From assembly GCA_951394045.1 (NCBI GenBank), contig OX595995.1:310001-374000 (forward strand): 64,000 nucleotides of DNA. The letters are read 5' to 3'. The notes below the pieces were generated by a model. It ran no database searches. It was not told where the DNA came from and saw nothing but the letters and a program-made list of their open reading frames with translations. The DNA is from Nitzschia sp. DOCU1 (taxonomy: Eukaryota; Bacillariophyta; Bacillariophyceae; Bacillariales; Bacillariaceae). Positions 1 to 11,354 of this stretch are shown here, one piece after another. A program made the translations under genes and the position numbers. Positions within the stretch are counted from its first letter, which is position 1; the number at the start of each line of letters is the position of its first letter.

Positions 1-1
1 A

Positions 2-3000
2 GTTCCTACTGGAAAACGAGTTACTACTTGGACGACTATGGGCGGCAAATTCAAGACGGACAAAGTCGCAATGATCCGCTTCAGAATCCCCGAACTCTCG
101 ACTAGTAAGGAAATTCATTGGCCATGTCACGTCGACGAGCATACAGATCGCGAAGACTCACCTTACGACCTGATTCTAGGACTTGACCTATTAGCCGAAT
201 TGAAGTTTGTACTCGATTTCGAGAAACGAACGGTGCGATGGGGCGATAGCGAAGTCGAGATGAAGGAACGTGGTGTTGTTACGGATCCAGAGGCACTACA
301 GCTTCTGTACGAGATGTCTCAAGACGCCCCCGTTATCCAAGCGGCGGAAGAACGACAAGCTAAGATCCTTGACGCCGACTACTCCAAGGTCGAGATGGAA
401 GAGTTCGTTGACTCACTCGACTACTTAACTAAGGAGCAACGAGCGGAGCTACTAGCTGAACTGAAGCAGCACCCTACACTATTCGGTGGCGGATTAGGTA
501 AACTTAAAATAGATCCAATTCGTCTTGAGTTAAAAGAAGGAGCAAAGCCGTATCATGCTAAGCCATTCGGCATTCCTCATGCGTACGAACAAACGACGCG
601 CAAAGAGATCGAACGATTCGAAAAACTTGGAATCTGGAAGCGTGTCAACCAATCCACATGGACGGCCGGCACGTTCATTCAACCGAAGAAAACGGGCGAT
701 GTGCGCGTACTTACAGATTTTCGGAAACTCAACGAATATCTTGTGCGCAAGCCGCACCCACTGCCTAAAATCAACGAGTTGTTGCAAAAACTCCAGGGCT
801 TTAAATGGGCAACGGCTATTGACCTCAGTATGGGCTATTATCACATTCCAATGGATAAGTACAGCCAAGGCCTCCTTGGTACTGTAATGCCGTGGGGCTT
901 ATATCAGTACCAGGTGCTGCCGATGGGTATATCCAATGCCCCTGATATTTTCCAGAGTATCATGATGCGTCTCCTTGGTGACCTGGAGTACGTACAAGTG
1001 TACATGGATGATATTTTGATAACGAGCAAAGGCACATTTAGCGACCACGTCGCCAAGCTGAAAGAGGTCCTCGCACGACTCGAACAAGCCGGTTTCCGCG
1101 CTAACGTACGCAAATGCAAATTTGCTGCCGACCGCGTTGAGTACCTCGGCTACGAGATCTCCCGTGACGGTATCCATCCCCAACCTAAGAAAGTGGAAGC
1201 GATACTAAAGATGCAGCCGCCGCAGACGAAGCGACAACTGAGACGTTTCTTAGGCATGGTAAATTACTACCGTGATATGTGGCGGAAGCGATCGCACATA
1301 CTGGCGCCGCTGACGGCGTTATGTTCCAAGTCAGTCCCGTGGAAATGGACTCCCGAATGCAATGAATCATTCGAATCGATTAAGCGAGCAGTAGCGCGAG
1401 AGACGCTGTTGAACTTCCCCGACTTCAATAAAGAATTCCACATATATACGGATGCTAGCGATTATCAGTTGGGCGCCGTAATTATGCAAGATGGCAAACC
1501 ATTGGCGTTCTATAGTCGGAAGTTGAACTCCGCCCAGAAGAATTATACAACAGGCGAACAGGAACTGCTAAGTATAGTTGAAACGCTTAAGGAATTTAGG
1601 AATATTCTCCTTGGTCAAAAGCTGGTAGTACACACGGACCACCTAAATATTCTGTACAACAAGATGCCGAGTTCCCGAGTGGTTCGCTGGCGTCTCCTGT
1701 TGGAAGAGTACGGTGCTACGTTCGTGCATGTCAAAGGCGAAGACAATGTCGTAGCGGACACGCTATCGCGACATCCGAATAGTGACCCAGACGACGAGTC
1801 GACAGAGGAAGTTCCCATTGGGAAACAAATGTCGTACTGTATGGCGCATCACCCAATTGATGACGACGACTACGAGATCTCCTATGCCGACCTCGTGACC
1901 GCGGAAGATATCGCGGCCGAAGAAGGATTCGCACTGAGTCCAAAGGTAGTAGCATACTACCAAAACAAAGACCTCGATCTAATGCGAAAAGCCAGACGAG
2001 CTCCCTCTAAATACACTAAGATCAAACTAGAAGGTGTAGAGGTTCTAGCTAAGTACGGTAAAGTAGTAGTACCGACTGCACTACAAGATAGAATAGTCGA
2101 AAGCTACCACGACTTGCTACAACACCCAGGCATGACCAGAATGGAAGCGACGATACGCCACGTATTCGATTGGCGAGGGTTGCGAGAGAAAGTCGAGCAA
2201 CACTGTCGCACTTGCAAAATATGTCAGTTGACAAAGAAGCAACGGAAAGAGTATGGCCATCTGCCGCCGAAAGAAGCGGAGACAATACCATGGAAGCGCG
2301 TGAACGTAGACATGATAGGACCATATACCGTGCGAACTCCGAAAGGAGTCCGCGAGCTCTTAGCGATGACCATGATCGACCCAGTCACGGGCTGGTTCGA
2401 AATAGCACCACTGCCTAAACCTGATAGCTACGAGTGCCAGAAGGCATTCGACGCTTATTGGCTGGCGAGGTACCCGAGACCTCAACAAGTGGGCGTAGAT
2501 AATGGTTCAACATTTAAACGCTACTTCAACGACTTATGTAAGAACTATGGCCTGGAGAGGAAGCCCTCCACAGAATACAATCCCCAAAGTAATGGCGTAA
2601 TAGAGCGTGTACACCAAGTATTAGGAAACGCCTTACGTAATTTCGAACTAGAGGAACGTGAGCTCGACGAATCAAATCCATGGGATGAGTTCCTCACTGC
2701 CGCCGCCTTCGCGATTAGGAGTACACACCATACTACCCTACAGGCATCCCCAGCGCAGTTAGTGTTCGGCAGGGATATGTTTCTCCCAGTACAGTTTGTG
2801 GCAGACTGGGCGCGTATTAGGCTACGCAAGCAGAAGATCATTGATGCTTCTAACAAACGAGAGAATTCAAAGAGAATCCATCATCAGTACAATGTCGGCG
2901 ATCGCGTGCTGCTCACTACACCCGGAAAGCTACCGAAAGTACGGAGTCCACGTACGGGACCCTACGACGTAGTGAATGTACATGACAATGGAACCGTGAC

Positions 3001-3067
3001 CATTCAAAATGGCCCCGTACAGCAACGAGTTAACATCAGACGGATTACACCGTACTGGACAAAGTAA
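2..3067 (+). CDS. pol: Ty3/gypsy Pol polyprotein, 5'-partial
   Basis: This polyprotein processes itself and copies and integrates the element. The frame is open from base 2, so it starts outside the window; the first ATG is at 38 and residues here count from it. The domains in order are: the end of the aspartic protease with an ILGLDLL-type motif (about 46-52); reverse transcriptase with the catalytic YMDD near 322; RNase H with YTDAS near 480; an integrase H2C2 zinc finger (HPGM to CRTCKICQ, about 695-730); and an integrase core with Asp near 758, Asp near 821 and Glu near 856. A GPYD motif near the C-terminus matches the GPY/F module of Ty3 integrases. I see no chromodomain. The tail ends in RRITPYWTK. 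All the catalytic residues I can check are present. Confidence 0.95.
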   Translation, partial: VPTGKRVTTWTTMGGKFKTDKVAMIRFRIPELSTSKEIHWPCHVDEHTDREDSPYDLILGLDLLAELKFVLDFEKRTVRWGDSEVEMKERGVVTDPEALQLLYEMSQDAPVIQAAEERQAKILDADYSKVEMEEFVDSLDYLTKEQRAELLAELKQHPTLFGGGLGKLKIDPIRLELKEGAKPYHAKPFGIPHAYEQTTRKEIERFEKLGIWKRVNQSTWTAGTFIQPKKTGDVRVLTDFRKLNEYLVRKPHPLPKINELLQKLQGFKWATAIDLSMGYYHIPMDKYSQGLLGTVMPWGLYQYQVLPMGISNAPDIFQSIMMRLLGDLEYVQVYMDDILITSKGTFSDHVAKLKEVLARLEQAGFRANVRKCKFAADRVEYLGYEISRDGIHPQPKKVEAILKMQPPQTKRQLRRFLGMVNYYRDMWRKRSHILAPLTALCSKSVPWKWTPECNESFESIKRAVARETLLNFPDFNKEFHIYTDASDYQLGAVIMQDGKPLAFYSRKLNSAQKNYTTGEQELLSIVETLKEFRNILLGQKLVVHTDHLNILYNKMPSSRVVRWRLLLEEYGATFVHVKGEDNVVADTLSRHPNSDPDDESTEEVPIGKQMSYCMAHHPIDDDDYEISYADLVTAEDIAAEEGFALSPKVVAYYQNKDLDLMRKARRAPSKYTKIKLEGVEVLAKYGKVVVPTALQDRIVESYHDLLQHPGMTRMEATIRHVFDWRGLREKVEQHCRTCKICQLTKKQRKEYGHLPPKEAETIPWKRVNVDMIGPYTVRTPKGVRELLAMTMIDPVTGWFEIAPLPKPDSYECQKAFDAYWLARYPRPQQVGVDNGSTFKRYFNDLCKNYGLERKPSTEYNPQSNGVIERVHQVLGNALRNFELEERELDESNPWDEFLTAAAFAIRSTHHTTLQASPAQLVFGRDMFLPVQFVADWARIRLRKQKIIDASNKRENSKRIHHQYNVGDRVLLTTPGKLPKVRSPRTGPYDVVNVHDNGTVTIQNGPVQQRVNIRRITPYWTK

Positions 3068-3081
3068 CCGAACTGTTCCAT

Positions 3082-3092
3082 AGGGAAGCGGG
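3082..3092 (+). other. polypurine tract of element A
   Basis: The run AGGGAAGCGGG lies 15 bases after the Pol stop and directly abuts the TG that starts the LTR. This is the expected position and composition for the plus-strand primer of a Ty3/gypsy element. Confidence 0.7.
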
Positions 3093-3709
3093 TGCCATAC
3101 CCCACAGAGACGCATAAATAGTTTAGTCCTTTTAGTCATATACGCTGGTAGTCTTAGTAGTCGTAGACGAACGGAGTCGTCCGCTGGACGGATGACGTAC
3201 AGACGGCTAACGGACGCGGACGCGAACGAACGATGACGTCGTCGCTGACGGCGCACCGACGCAGCGATCAAAGGAGTCACAGCGTTACACATGGAAGCGC
3301 TCTGTAGTATATTGCATAGTAACATTCGACTAACTCATAGAGTCCCTTGCCAACGGAATGCCTACAATCTAAGTAGTAAATATTCATCGCCCAATAGAGG
3401 AGATGTACTTAGGGCAAGGAAATAATTCAGACCATGGGTATCGAGGAGTCGTAGCTAGCCAAGACTTGGGACGCCTAGTTACGGGCGACGCTATCGGCGA
3501 ATCGACATATTCGAATAAATAAATATATGCGCGTTATTTACGCGCGGGGAAAGTCGTTCACAAAATGAACGACCGGTTGCAAATATTTGAAAGACAAAAA
3601 TCCTTCCTCTCGTCAATCTTGTTGTTGGAAGTCAAGCTAATAGAACATAACATAGGTCTCACAATTATCATCGTCTTTATTTCTTTATCGTCACCCCCGG
3701 GATAGGGCA
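3093..3709 (+). repeat. 3' LTR of element A (about 617 bp)
   Basis: The stretch starts TGCCATACCCC and ends GGGATAGGGCA, an imperfect inverted repeat (9 of 11 positions) with the canonical TG...CA ends. It follows the polypurine tract directly. An A/T-rich patch at about 3513-3540 (AATAAATAAATATATG) could serve as TATA or poly(A) signal. Immediately outside the right end the protease reading frame of element B begins, which fixes the boundary independently. The 5' LTR is outside the window, so LTR identity and age cannot be judged. Confidence 0.8.
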
Positions 3710-4190
3710 CGCCCGAGTCTAGTAACGCATTGGCACTAGCTGGGTCCATCCGGTGGTCTTCCGGTAGTATGCTGACTGTGAGGGCCGCTTTTCTGCGCCT
3801 CTTCGTCGTTTTTGTCCGTCCTGGTTGGATCGGGTTGGCGTATCGTGTGTGCCGTCGGCTTATGGCGTAACAGCGCTCGCGTTCCAAGACCTGGGGTAAA
3901 AATTTTTCTTTTAGGGCGCTGAAATACTTATAGTACGAGGATTCAGAATCGTCACTAGAATAGTTAGACTCACTATTTGAGTCGCTAGTGCGGTTTTTCT
4001 TGTGGGCTGGGTTACGGCGTTTCTTAGCGCGTCCCGCCGATCGTTTGTGGTTAGACGAACGAGTCGAGTTCGAACTCTCGCTTACCTCATCGTCTTCGTG
4101 ATCCTTTTCCTCGATGTCGTGCCTGTGTCTGCCACGGTCACGGTGAGTTTTTCCGTCTTTATTATTATATTTGTTTCCGCCCTCAACGCG
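3710..4190 (-). CDS. element B: basic linker and start of aspartic protease, after an in-frame TAG
   Basis: The Gag frame continues without another stop for 160 codons after the TAG at 4191-4193. The first part is charged and Ser/Asn-rich with Lys/Arg clusters, like a linker. Near the end comes a hydrophobic stretch followed by ALLDSG, the core of a retroviral-type aspartic protease (D-S/T-G). The frame is cut right after the Gly codon by the LTR of element A. Whether the product is made by stop read-through or the stop is a dead mutation cannot be told from one copy. A reading that runs on into the LTR is chance sequence. Confidence 0.6.
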
Positions 4191-5090
4191 CTACTTCTTT
4201 TCGCGTCGGGCGTTGTAACCACAGTCAGAGGTATTATGGTTGTCCATCTTGCAGATGTGACACCATTTGCCTTTGCGGCTGTTATCGGAGTCGCGGTCAT
4301 GCCGAGTTCTTTTCTTTTCCGGGTTGCCGCTTCCAGAATCCTTGGGTCGCGAAGGAAATCTGTTCCGATCGCGTCGCTCTTTTTGCTCCATGCGTCGGAA
4401 CCGTTTCTTCAGGTCGTTGACCGGGATTTGTTTCGGGTCCGCCCCATTCGAAGTCAGCTTGTCGTACCAAGCCTGGGGTGCGGAGCGCAGGAGCAGGATA
4501 AGTTTGCGGTACGCTTCTTCGGAGAGCGTGGGTTGGTCGTCTTCGTCGATCTGGTTTCCTTCGGCGTCCAGATCGAGGGGAAAATATTTCAAGTCAGCAA
4601 TCATCCGGTCGATTTCCGAGATGAATTGGTTGAAGGTTGCGCTCGCCGGCTTCCTCAGGGTCTCGAGGTAGTCCACTTGGTCGGACCTTGGGGTGTCGCC
4701 GTTAAAGATATCGGCCTTGAGGTCCGCTAGGGTTGCCTCGAAGGCTGCGTCATCGTCGTTGACGTACTCGTCTTTGTACCGCTCGAAGTCGTCCAGTGCC
4801 TTTCCAGCCAAGCAACTGGCGGTCACTCCGAACTTGCTTGGGCCATTATTACATGGCTTGCGAAGGAAAACGTCTCGCAATTGGGCCTCGAATTGGCACC
4901 AGAAGCGGGTGTTGTCGTCGCCGTACTCGCCGTCGTATACGGTGACTTTTTTCTCGTGGGTCCCTCCGTTCGCGTTGGCTGGCTCGTCCCTCAACTCGAA
5001 CTTGACAGTAGGACCTTTCAGAGACTTGCGCTTGCCGTTGAAGTCGGTGCGCATCAATATGCTTGGGATCGAAAGTTGGTTGGGGGCCAT
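4191..5090 (-). CDS. gag: Gag-like protein of element B with CCHC zinc knuckle (299 aa)
   Basis: This would be the structural protein of the element, forming the particle and binding its RNA. The start chosen is the ATG at 5090 in a strong CACCATGG context; the frame is open a little further upstream without an ATG. A central region of about 200 residues with conserved Trp and Leu (FWCQFEAQLRDVF near the N-terminal third) resembles Ty3-type capsid. The C-terminal part is rich in Arg/Lys/Asp. It is followed by a zinc knuckle C-H-I-C-x4-H-x4-C (CX2CX4HX4C) about 20 residues from the end. The ORF ends in TAG, and the same frame continues into the protease. The frame is intact apart from that stop. 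Confidence 0.85.
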   Translation of the reverse strand: MAPNQLSIPSILMRTDFNGKRKSLKGPTVKFELRDEPANANGGTHEKKVTVYDGEYGDDNTRFWCQFEAQLRDVFLRKPCNNGPSKFGVTASCLAGKALDDFERYKDEYVNDDDAAFEATLADLKADIFNGDTPRSDQVDYLETLRKPASATFNQFISEIDRMIADLKYFPLDLDAEGNQIDEDDQPTLSEEAYRKLILLLRSAPQAWYDKLTSNGADPKQIPVNDLKKRFRRMEQKERRDRNRFPSRPKDSGSGNPEKKRTRHDRDSDNSRKGKWCHICKMDNHNTSDCGYNARREKK

Positions 5091-5237
5091 GGTGGGCAAC
5101 AAAGAAGGTTTCGAAAGAAATCCGTGCGTGAATTCACGGTGCACTACGCTAGCGATGAAGAATAAATGTAGGTGAAAATAATAAGTCTATTATAAAGGTA
5201 GATCTATCGAGCCTTTCTAGCTGACGGATCTTTCGAT

Positions 5238-5259
5238 GGATGTCGGCATTGGGTCGCCA
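5238..5259 (-). other. candidate primer-binding site of element B
   Basis: On the minus strand this stretch reads TGGCGACCCAATGCCGACAT and on. It starts with TGG, the complement of a tRNA CCA end, and lies about 150 bases upstream of the Gag ATG, as expected. No tRNA was matched, and the LTR end it should abut is not certain, so this is only a candidate. Confidence 0.25.
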
Positions 5260-5322
5260 CGTCAGGGGCGACGAATGTTGAATCGTGCGTCCAGTCCCGA
5301 GGGGACAGCGGGCGTATTGCAA

Positions 5323-5577
5323 TCAAAACCCGTGCCTTCTTCGTCCGAAGATCATCCTCTCAGGGAATCTTCCCATTCTTCTTCGTATTACTTCATCAAT
5401 ATACTCTTCCTCTTCGACGAATTCTTCTTCGTCGTCCTCTTTGCGTTTGTTGTTGTTATTGTCATCGGATTCGTGGTCGGATAGTTCGTCTTCAGAGACG
5501 AGAGCACCACCACTATCCGAAGACAACTCCACGACTTCTTCAAAGTAAGACGAGCCACTGTCCTGAAAGTCGTCCAT
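5323..5577 (-). CDS. short acidic ORF next to the element B boundary (84 aa)
   Basis: An ATG-started ORF gives a very acidic peptide with runs of Glu, Asp and Asn followed by an Arg-rich end (IRRRMGRFPE). No domain is recognised. It ends about 50 bases before the possible end of element B. It could be the first exon of a host gene cut off by the retroelement, or part of the element itself. Low complexity makes chance possible. Confidence 0.25.
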   Translation of the reverse strand: MDDFQDSGSSYFEEVVELSSDSGGALVSEDELSDHESDDNNNNKRKEDDEEEFVEEEEYIDEVIRRRMGRFPERMIFGRRRHGF

Positions 5578-7778
5578 GACTGTGATGGGGTTTGTGCTGC
5601 AAACGATATCCTATGATTTGCTGCCGACGAGGAGACAAATCACTTCCACCAATACTTCGACCAGCCGCAGCACAGAACCGTATTTAAGTTGCACGTGATG
5701 TGTATCGTGTGATTTCGTCGTTCTGCGTAGTGTTATTCGTTCCCCAACAAAAACCTCGATGATGCATCAGCCAAAGAATGATGAAGCCTAGGGCAGAGTG
5801 TGTGATGGCAACTCTCTGCCTGCTCTATTATCCTTCCCTCTGCTCTTCGACGTGATCGGTCGATGGTGGTGGTAAAGCAATAGGGAGTTCAGTAGAATTT
5901 ATTAGAGGATTGGAGAAAGCTACTTATCGACGAGAAGTGTTGAAAAAGAGAAGTCTAATTAAACAATGCATCGACATGTTAATAAGCCACAGTACCGTGT
6001 AGTTTGTCTTGGGCCCGCGTCAGCATCCAAAGTCTTGCAACCCCACCCCCGCTGGCCAAATTTGGGGGTTTCCGGTGTTGGAGAAATTTAGCAACGAGGT
6101 CGAGTCCGCCGAAAATAGCTACCAGTGTAATAGAAAGACAGAATCATACTGTAGGAAGAGCATGAGTCGGTTTGTTTGTTTGCTGCTGCATGCCGATCGA
6201 TCATGACGCGAAACAGCTCGTCCTCTCAGTAGCACTACTACTAGAGTGTTCATGATCGTGATCTAATGGAGGATGTTGGCCGATGCATGAATTGATTCGC
6301 TTCAACTTGGTTAAAGTACGTATTAGCTAGCTAGCTGGCTAGCTAGAGAGGTAGAGCTAGCTACCGTTAGTTGGCGACAACCATTTAAAAAGGAAGACTG
6401 AATGATTCATTCGCGCAAGAGCACCCTTCTGCTGACGATGATCAAGCAACACTTCTAGTAGTAGCGATTCGGTCTGATCAAGCCCACACATGTCGACGCC
6501 CTTGTTGTTGTAGTTGTTTCATCATGGAATGTTCCAACCCCGACGATTCGTCGGACAAGAAAGACACATTGAAGGAGCATGATGATGAGAACGCGGTGGC
6601 TCTTGACTGTACTCTGCCTGTTGATGAAGATTCTCTTGCCTTGGATAAGCACCTGCACTTGATTGCACTTGGTACAAGAGTGGCAAACGTAGGTAGATTC
6701 TAATTGTAGCAGCCACGGACGCAACTGACACGGCCCAGTACCGACCTTCCTTTGTCGTATCGTTCATAGTATCCGTAACAACGTTGATCGTCGTCTAATA
6801 ATCCAATGACTAACGATGACGCATTTGATTTTTTGAAAAAATCCTCCGATCTGCCAGCCATCCTCATTGGCGCGTCCATTGTAGCGTACATTCGTTTGGA
6901 CGACACACGCACTAGGCTGGTCAACAATACAATGACCACACCTGGAAGGCTTGTCAATATTCTCAGGTCAGCAGACTACCGATCACGACGAGTCTTGATC
7001 ATTTCATCTTGCACGACGAGATCAGAGGTGCTGTCTAACAATGTCGTCATGACAATACTTGTTTCACCATTCCTGCTGCTGACTTTGGCGACATTTTCGT
7101 AGAGACATTCCGACTGGGACCCGATAGCAAGGATACCACGTTTGGCGGTGGAGTATGATAATAGCCAAGAAGAAGAAACGCCGCAGTGTCGAGGCAGAAA
7201 CAACTTTATCGCGTTGCTGCTCCAGTCATCTTTCGGCGGCTAGTTTGAATCTTGAAAGGACAAAATGTCGTCCACGACTCTCATCATGAGATTTACAGGA
7301 TGAGGTTGCTTCCATTGACGGACAGGAAAGGTGTGAATGAATGAATGTGAATGAATGGCATGCATCTCCCGGCTATTGGTCGTGTCGACTGCGATCTTTC
7401 CGATCGTTTTGGCGACGCGCCCGCCAGCCTGCCTCCAACACTTGCGAAAATTTGATCCGTTGGATCCTGTAAATTTAATTCGAATGAGTCAGCATTATTT
7501 GGCGCGAGATGAAAAGCACGATCGACGGAGTGGCGCAAGTGAGTAGGGCTATCCTCGTCGAAACCATTCTTTTGTGCGCAAGTCCATTCGAACTTTCTCT
7601 CTTTACAGACAAAGAGCCAACGACACTACTCACTCGTGGCGTTTGTTTTTGACGATTCGTATCTTCCATACGACTTGTGTGTGTATTGTGTTGGTTGGAG
7701 TCTCTCTGTGATATTGGCAACAACAACAACAACAACAACGTCGAGAGTCATTCCTTTCGTGGTGGCAAGAAGAAGAAC
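5578..7778. other. intergenic region, no supported gene
   Basis: No ORF with a recognisable product was found. A 59-codon plus-strand ORF at 6524-6703 (starting MECSNPDDSSDKK) and a longer one at 6806-7102 have a fairly protein-like composition and could be exons of one unknown gene, but I could not join them with plausible splice sites. A palindromic TAGCTAGC-rich stretch lies near 6325-6365. The last 250 bases, with a (CAA)n run near 7724-7738, are likely promoter and 5' UTR of the next gene. Confidence 0.3.
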
Positions 7779-9833
7779 ATGTCGACGGCGGCACAAGAAC
7801 AACGGCCACCTCTACCCAAACGGCAGCAACCACAGCAAGTCGTAGTTTGTTGTGGATGTCGTCCTGCGCGTCGACGCTTTCGGAAATTGTCCAATAGCTT
7901 GTCATCACGTATTTTTGGTCTCCAGACCTTTTATGATGCCGATCCGGGTGCGGCTCGGTTAGTTGTTATTGAAGAAGAAGAATGGGACAAGGAATCTCTC
8001 TTTTATTTTGACGCGGAACAAGAACCTTTACGAGAAGATGAATATCCGATTGTCTTTACGGACTTTTTACAACATCCAAAACCCATCGTGTCGTTACGAT
8101 CACCGGAAACCATGTTGCGAAAGAAATCCGTAGTGGATTTTGCGGCCGAACCCACGTATATTACATCCTCTTCGGAACATGCCATTGTGCCTCCACCACC
8201 AAGACCGTTTGGAGAAGCCTTCAAGAGACAAGCGTCTTTGCCCATTGAGAATCACAAATCACGGTCAGGACGTCTCCAAGAAATGATTCGACGCACAGTG
8301 GAAGAAGAAAATCAACTATTGCAACAACCCAGAGTCAAAATTCCATTGCAAGGGTATCCAGGAGATTTGACTGTAGCCGAACTGGCGGAATGTGTACGTA
8401 TATTATTACATCGTGCTGCTGCTGCTGCTGATCGTCATCATCTCTCACTTGTGTCGTTTACATTATGGTGCAGCAAAAATTCTTGAAGGGTCTCAAAGAC
8501 TTGGATCCGGCAGTGCATGAACAAGTATATAGTTTTAGAGATGTCGAAGAAGAACCGTATACCGTGTGTCGATGGCTACGAGCGACCAAATTCAAAGCGG
8601 AAGAAATATTGCAACGTCTAGAAGAAAATCAAGCCATGTTTGAAGCCGCTCGGGATCAAGACTTTTTTCCAGGTACGAAACGCAACGAATCAAGTCAAAA
8701 AAGATACTGCTACTTGATCCATGCTAATCCTTGTTGACTTCCATCATTTATGCAGATGTATCCAAAACTATCGGGGCTCCGTTCTCAGTCTTTTTGAGCC
8801 AATATCCCTTTTTACCAATAGGCCGAGGCAAAAATGGGTCTCCTGTCAATTACTTTTTGGCTGGAAAGATCAATCCCGAAGGTATCTTGGCTCTTTCTAC
8901 TACCGATCGATTGTCGGGGTACTTTTGGTGGTCCTTCATGTATAAATTCAAACAAGAAATTCGCAAGGCACAAGAATTGGATCCAGACTTTGTCAGAGTC
9001 GAAGGCATTAACATTTTGGACTTATCAGGATTGTCCGCGGCGGCCTTGTCGTCGGATACGATTGATGTGGTCAAGCTGGCGAGCAAAATTAGTGATTTCT
9101 TTCCAGAAGTAAGTACTATGCAAACGTCGATGCTTTTGGATGCTGCTGGCGTAGGACTCACAATCTTGGTTTGGGGCAGACGTTGCATTGCATGCTGATT
9201 ATCAATGCGCCGGGTTTCTTTTCCATGTTTTGGGGGCTCATCAAAAAGTTTATTGACCCGCGGACGGCGCAACGGATACAAGTCTTTTCCAACGAGGAGA
9301 AGGGCCTTGCGGCGCTGCGGAAACTAGTAGACGAGGAAGAAATTCCAGTCGATTATGGCGGCAAAAACAAGTCAGTCAAACAAGCGTTCATGGACGAGGC
9401 GGCGGACCCAGCGTTGAAAAAGCAAGAAATCGAGCTGTTGCAAGTGAAGCGAAGAGGCACAGCTTCTTTGAAGTCTTCGCTGGCACTGTCGGCAGGTGAA
9501 TACATGGAAATTCGAGTTTATACTCGCAGTGTATCAGCAGCTGAGATTACCGTCGAGTTCAATGGTGATATCTACGCAACAGTCCCTGTTATGTGCAGCT
9601 GGAGCACCTCGTCGGACCCTGCAGGAGGTACAACAAGTACACCACTCCCCAATTCAGTCGAGGTGGTGGACAAGCTACTTGGACCAGGTACTGTCAACAT
9701 TATGGCAATGGATTTGGATAATGTGGACAAGAACAAAAGTAGCGCCGGGGCGTCACGAGGCTTTTTCTTGGTAGTGTGCAATATCAAGACTATAACCCCA
9801 GAGCAGCCAATGAATGCCTTGGTGGCTCAATGA
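7779..9833 (+). CDS. CRAL-TRIO (Sec14-like) lipid-transfer protein 1, four exons (606 aa)
   Basis: Exons are 7779-8393, 8474-8672, 8756-9108 and 9180-9833. The three introns (80, 83 and 71 nt) have clean GT...AG ends and keep frame. Residues 1-205 are a poorly conserved, Pro/Glu-rich leader with CCGC near the start. A CRAL-TRIO N-lobe follows (about 206-270; YTVCRWLRATKFKAEEIL). The lipid-binding lobe is about 272-450, with the family hallmark FFPETLHCMLIINAPGFF, then IDPRTAQRIQVFS. The C-terminal 120 residues resemble a GOLD-type beta domain (a weak call). The family carries phosphoinositides or other lipids between membranes. ATG 7779 was preferred because the open frame upstream contains no earlier ATG. 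A paralogue lies at 29880-32473. Confidence 0.9.
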
Positions 9834-10703
9834 CCGGATGCACCCAATTCTGATGCAACGTATGGCAACGGGACGAGAGTACTAGCTTTTCTGCTAGGTG
9901 GTGTGCCATCACGACCCCACTCATCACCGTCTGTTTGATACTATTGGTTTTTGTCGAGTAGGTCTTAGAGTTAGGATTGTGAATGGTCTTCCTGTCGACG
10001 CTGCATGGTCATGCTCTAGTAGCAACACTATGTTAGTTCTGTCCTCTTTTTTTCTTACATACATTTCCGTGCCCTTGCTGGCTGGCATAGACTATGGACC
10101 CCGGTGCCGGCCTCGCGTGCGTCACCTTCTCTCATCCGGTATCTCACTCACATTCCGACCAAAAATGACGTAAGGAATTGTCATCTTTCCGACGCATATT
10201 TAATATGGCATGAACGGATTTCTCATCTGTCGAACGAGCCCCGTTAAGTGAACAGTTTTCTGTAAGCCATCTGGCCAATAAAAATGAATTCGAGTGCGAC
10301 CAGCAGTTATCGTCCACAGACGTCAAACACACAATTAGTCAGTGTCACTGCACGGTCAACAACACTTTGTACGAAACCACCACGTACGAAGGCAACGCTT
10401 AAGATTCGCTGCCTACCTCATCACATCGGCCGTGTCAACAACCAACACGGAATCCACAGTGGCGAAAACCCTACACGGTACTGCCAAAAATAATGGCATG
10501 ATAACTTGAAAGCTTCCACCGATTAGTCCATCTCGAAGGACAGGTAGTTGCATCTCGGAACGTTCAAGCTAAAATCAAACTATTACCTCGACTTCAGCTT
10601 AAAGCGTAGTAAACTGATGTCGATTGCTCAGAGAGAATAGATATTGTATTGTACATTATGTTATAGTTTCGCTTTCGTCCCTACCACTTGCGCCCAACTC
10701 CTA
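9834..10703. other. intergenic region, no gene seen
   Basis: Only short, composition-driven open frames occur here. The stretch separates two convergent genes and probably holds their 3' UTRs. No repeat or RNA gene was recognised. Confidence 0.4.
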
Positions 10704-11354
10704 TCAGCATGTGCGTTGGCGGACCTTGGGTTGGTCCTCGACAGAGGCCTCATCATCAGAGACTGGGGCAGGACGTTTTTTGTTACACGAGGTATCTTCG
10801 GTGATCTGACCGTCAGTTACATCTGGGGTTTGAGGACCCGACGAGGATAGTATTTGCTGCAAACCATTCTTGATATTCGCCAACACCAGAGGCTGGTAAA
10901 TCTCCAAGTAATCAAGGATCCCCAGAAGCACAGACTGTGCCAGGAAAGTTTCTGAAAACTGCCGTGCTATCGAGGCAACGGCCTCCTCGTCGCATCCGCT
11001 TTTATGTGCAAGAAGGACGCACTGAACGACAAGTGAGCTCGTGTTGGGCCCATTCTCTGAAGTGAGGTGCTCGATGCCTCTGGGCTCGAAGACTCCATTA
11101 TTGGCATCAGTAGGGTGCCTGCGAACACAATCCTTGATATCCTTCCGGAAAGCCTTGTATTCGCCACGGCTGTACCACATCTGGCGTGCCTCATCCCTGC
11201 CCATCGACTCAAAGTGGAATTTTGTGATTTCGGAAGCAAACGTTACCATTTGCTTGGAGCCTTTTCGGCCTGGAGGGCACTTGGATTGAAGCAGCGCAAG
11301 AAGCTCTTTGGCTTGCTCATGGGAAGTTGCTTCAAGAGGGATAGATGGGGTCAT
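10704..11354 (-). CDS. conserved diatom-type protein of unknown function (216 aa)
   Basis: This single-exon ORF starts with an ATG at 11354. The middle carries YSRGEYKAFRKDIKDCVRR followed by an RGIEHL motif. That pairing (a WYSxxEY helix, then R-G-I/L-E-H) recurs in many unknown diatom proteins, as far as I recall. The second half is predicted helical (ASIARQFSETFLAQSVLLGILDYLEIYQP), and the last 50 residues are Ser/Pro/Asp-rich and basic at the end, possibly disordered. No signal peptide or membrane segment is visible, so it is probably nuclear or cytosolic. No function can be assigned. The reading frame is intact and codon use looks regular. Confidence 0.75.
   Translation of the reverse strand: MTPSIPLEATSHEQAKELLALLQSKCPPGRKGSKQMVTFASEITKFHFESMGRDEARQMWYSRGEYKAFRKDIKDCVRRHPTDANNGVFEPRGIEHLTSENGPNTSSLVVQCVLLAHKSGCDEEAVASIARQFSETFLAQSVLLGILDYLEIYQPLVLANIKNGLQQILSSSGPQTPDVTDGQITEDTSCNKKRPAPVSDDEASVEDQPKVRQRTC

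Larger units (their letters stand above)
1..3709 (+). mobile_element. Ty3/gypsy LTR retrotransposon A, 3' part (Pol plus 3' LTR)
   Basis: The left end is cut by the window. The visible part holds the C-terminal end of the protease, reverse transcriptase, RNase H and integrase in one open frame, then a polypurine tract and a complete LTR. The order RT-RNase H-integrase defines the Ty3/gypsy type; copia elements have integrase before RT. Pol has no stop or frameshift over more than 1000 codons, which suggests a young copy. The element lies in opposite orientation inside element B, which resumes at 3710. Confidence 0.92.
3710..5276 (-). mobile_element. Ty3/gypsy-like retrotransposon B, 5' part, split by element A
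   Basis: Gag and the start of the protease are read on the minus strand. The protease stops being recognisable exactly where the LTR of element A begins. The rest of B should therefore lie to the left of A, outside this window. The right limit is uncertain: a TGTTGAATC on the plus strand at 5276 (GATTCAACA on minus) could be an LTR end, but no matching LTR start was found further right, so B may lack its 5' LTR. Confidence 0.75.
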
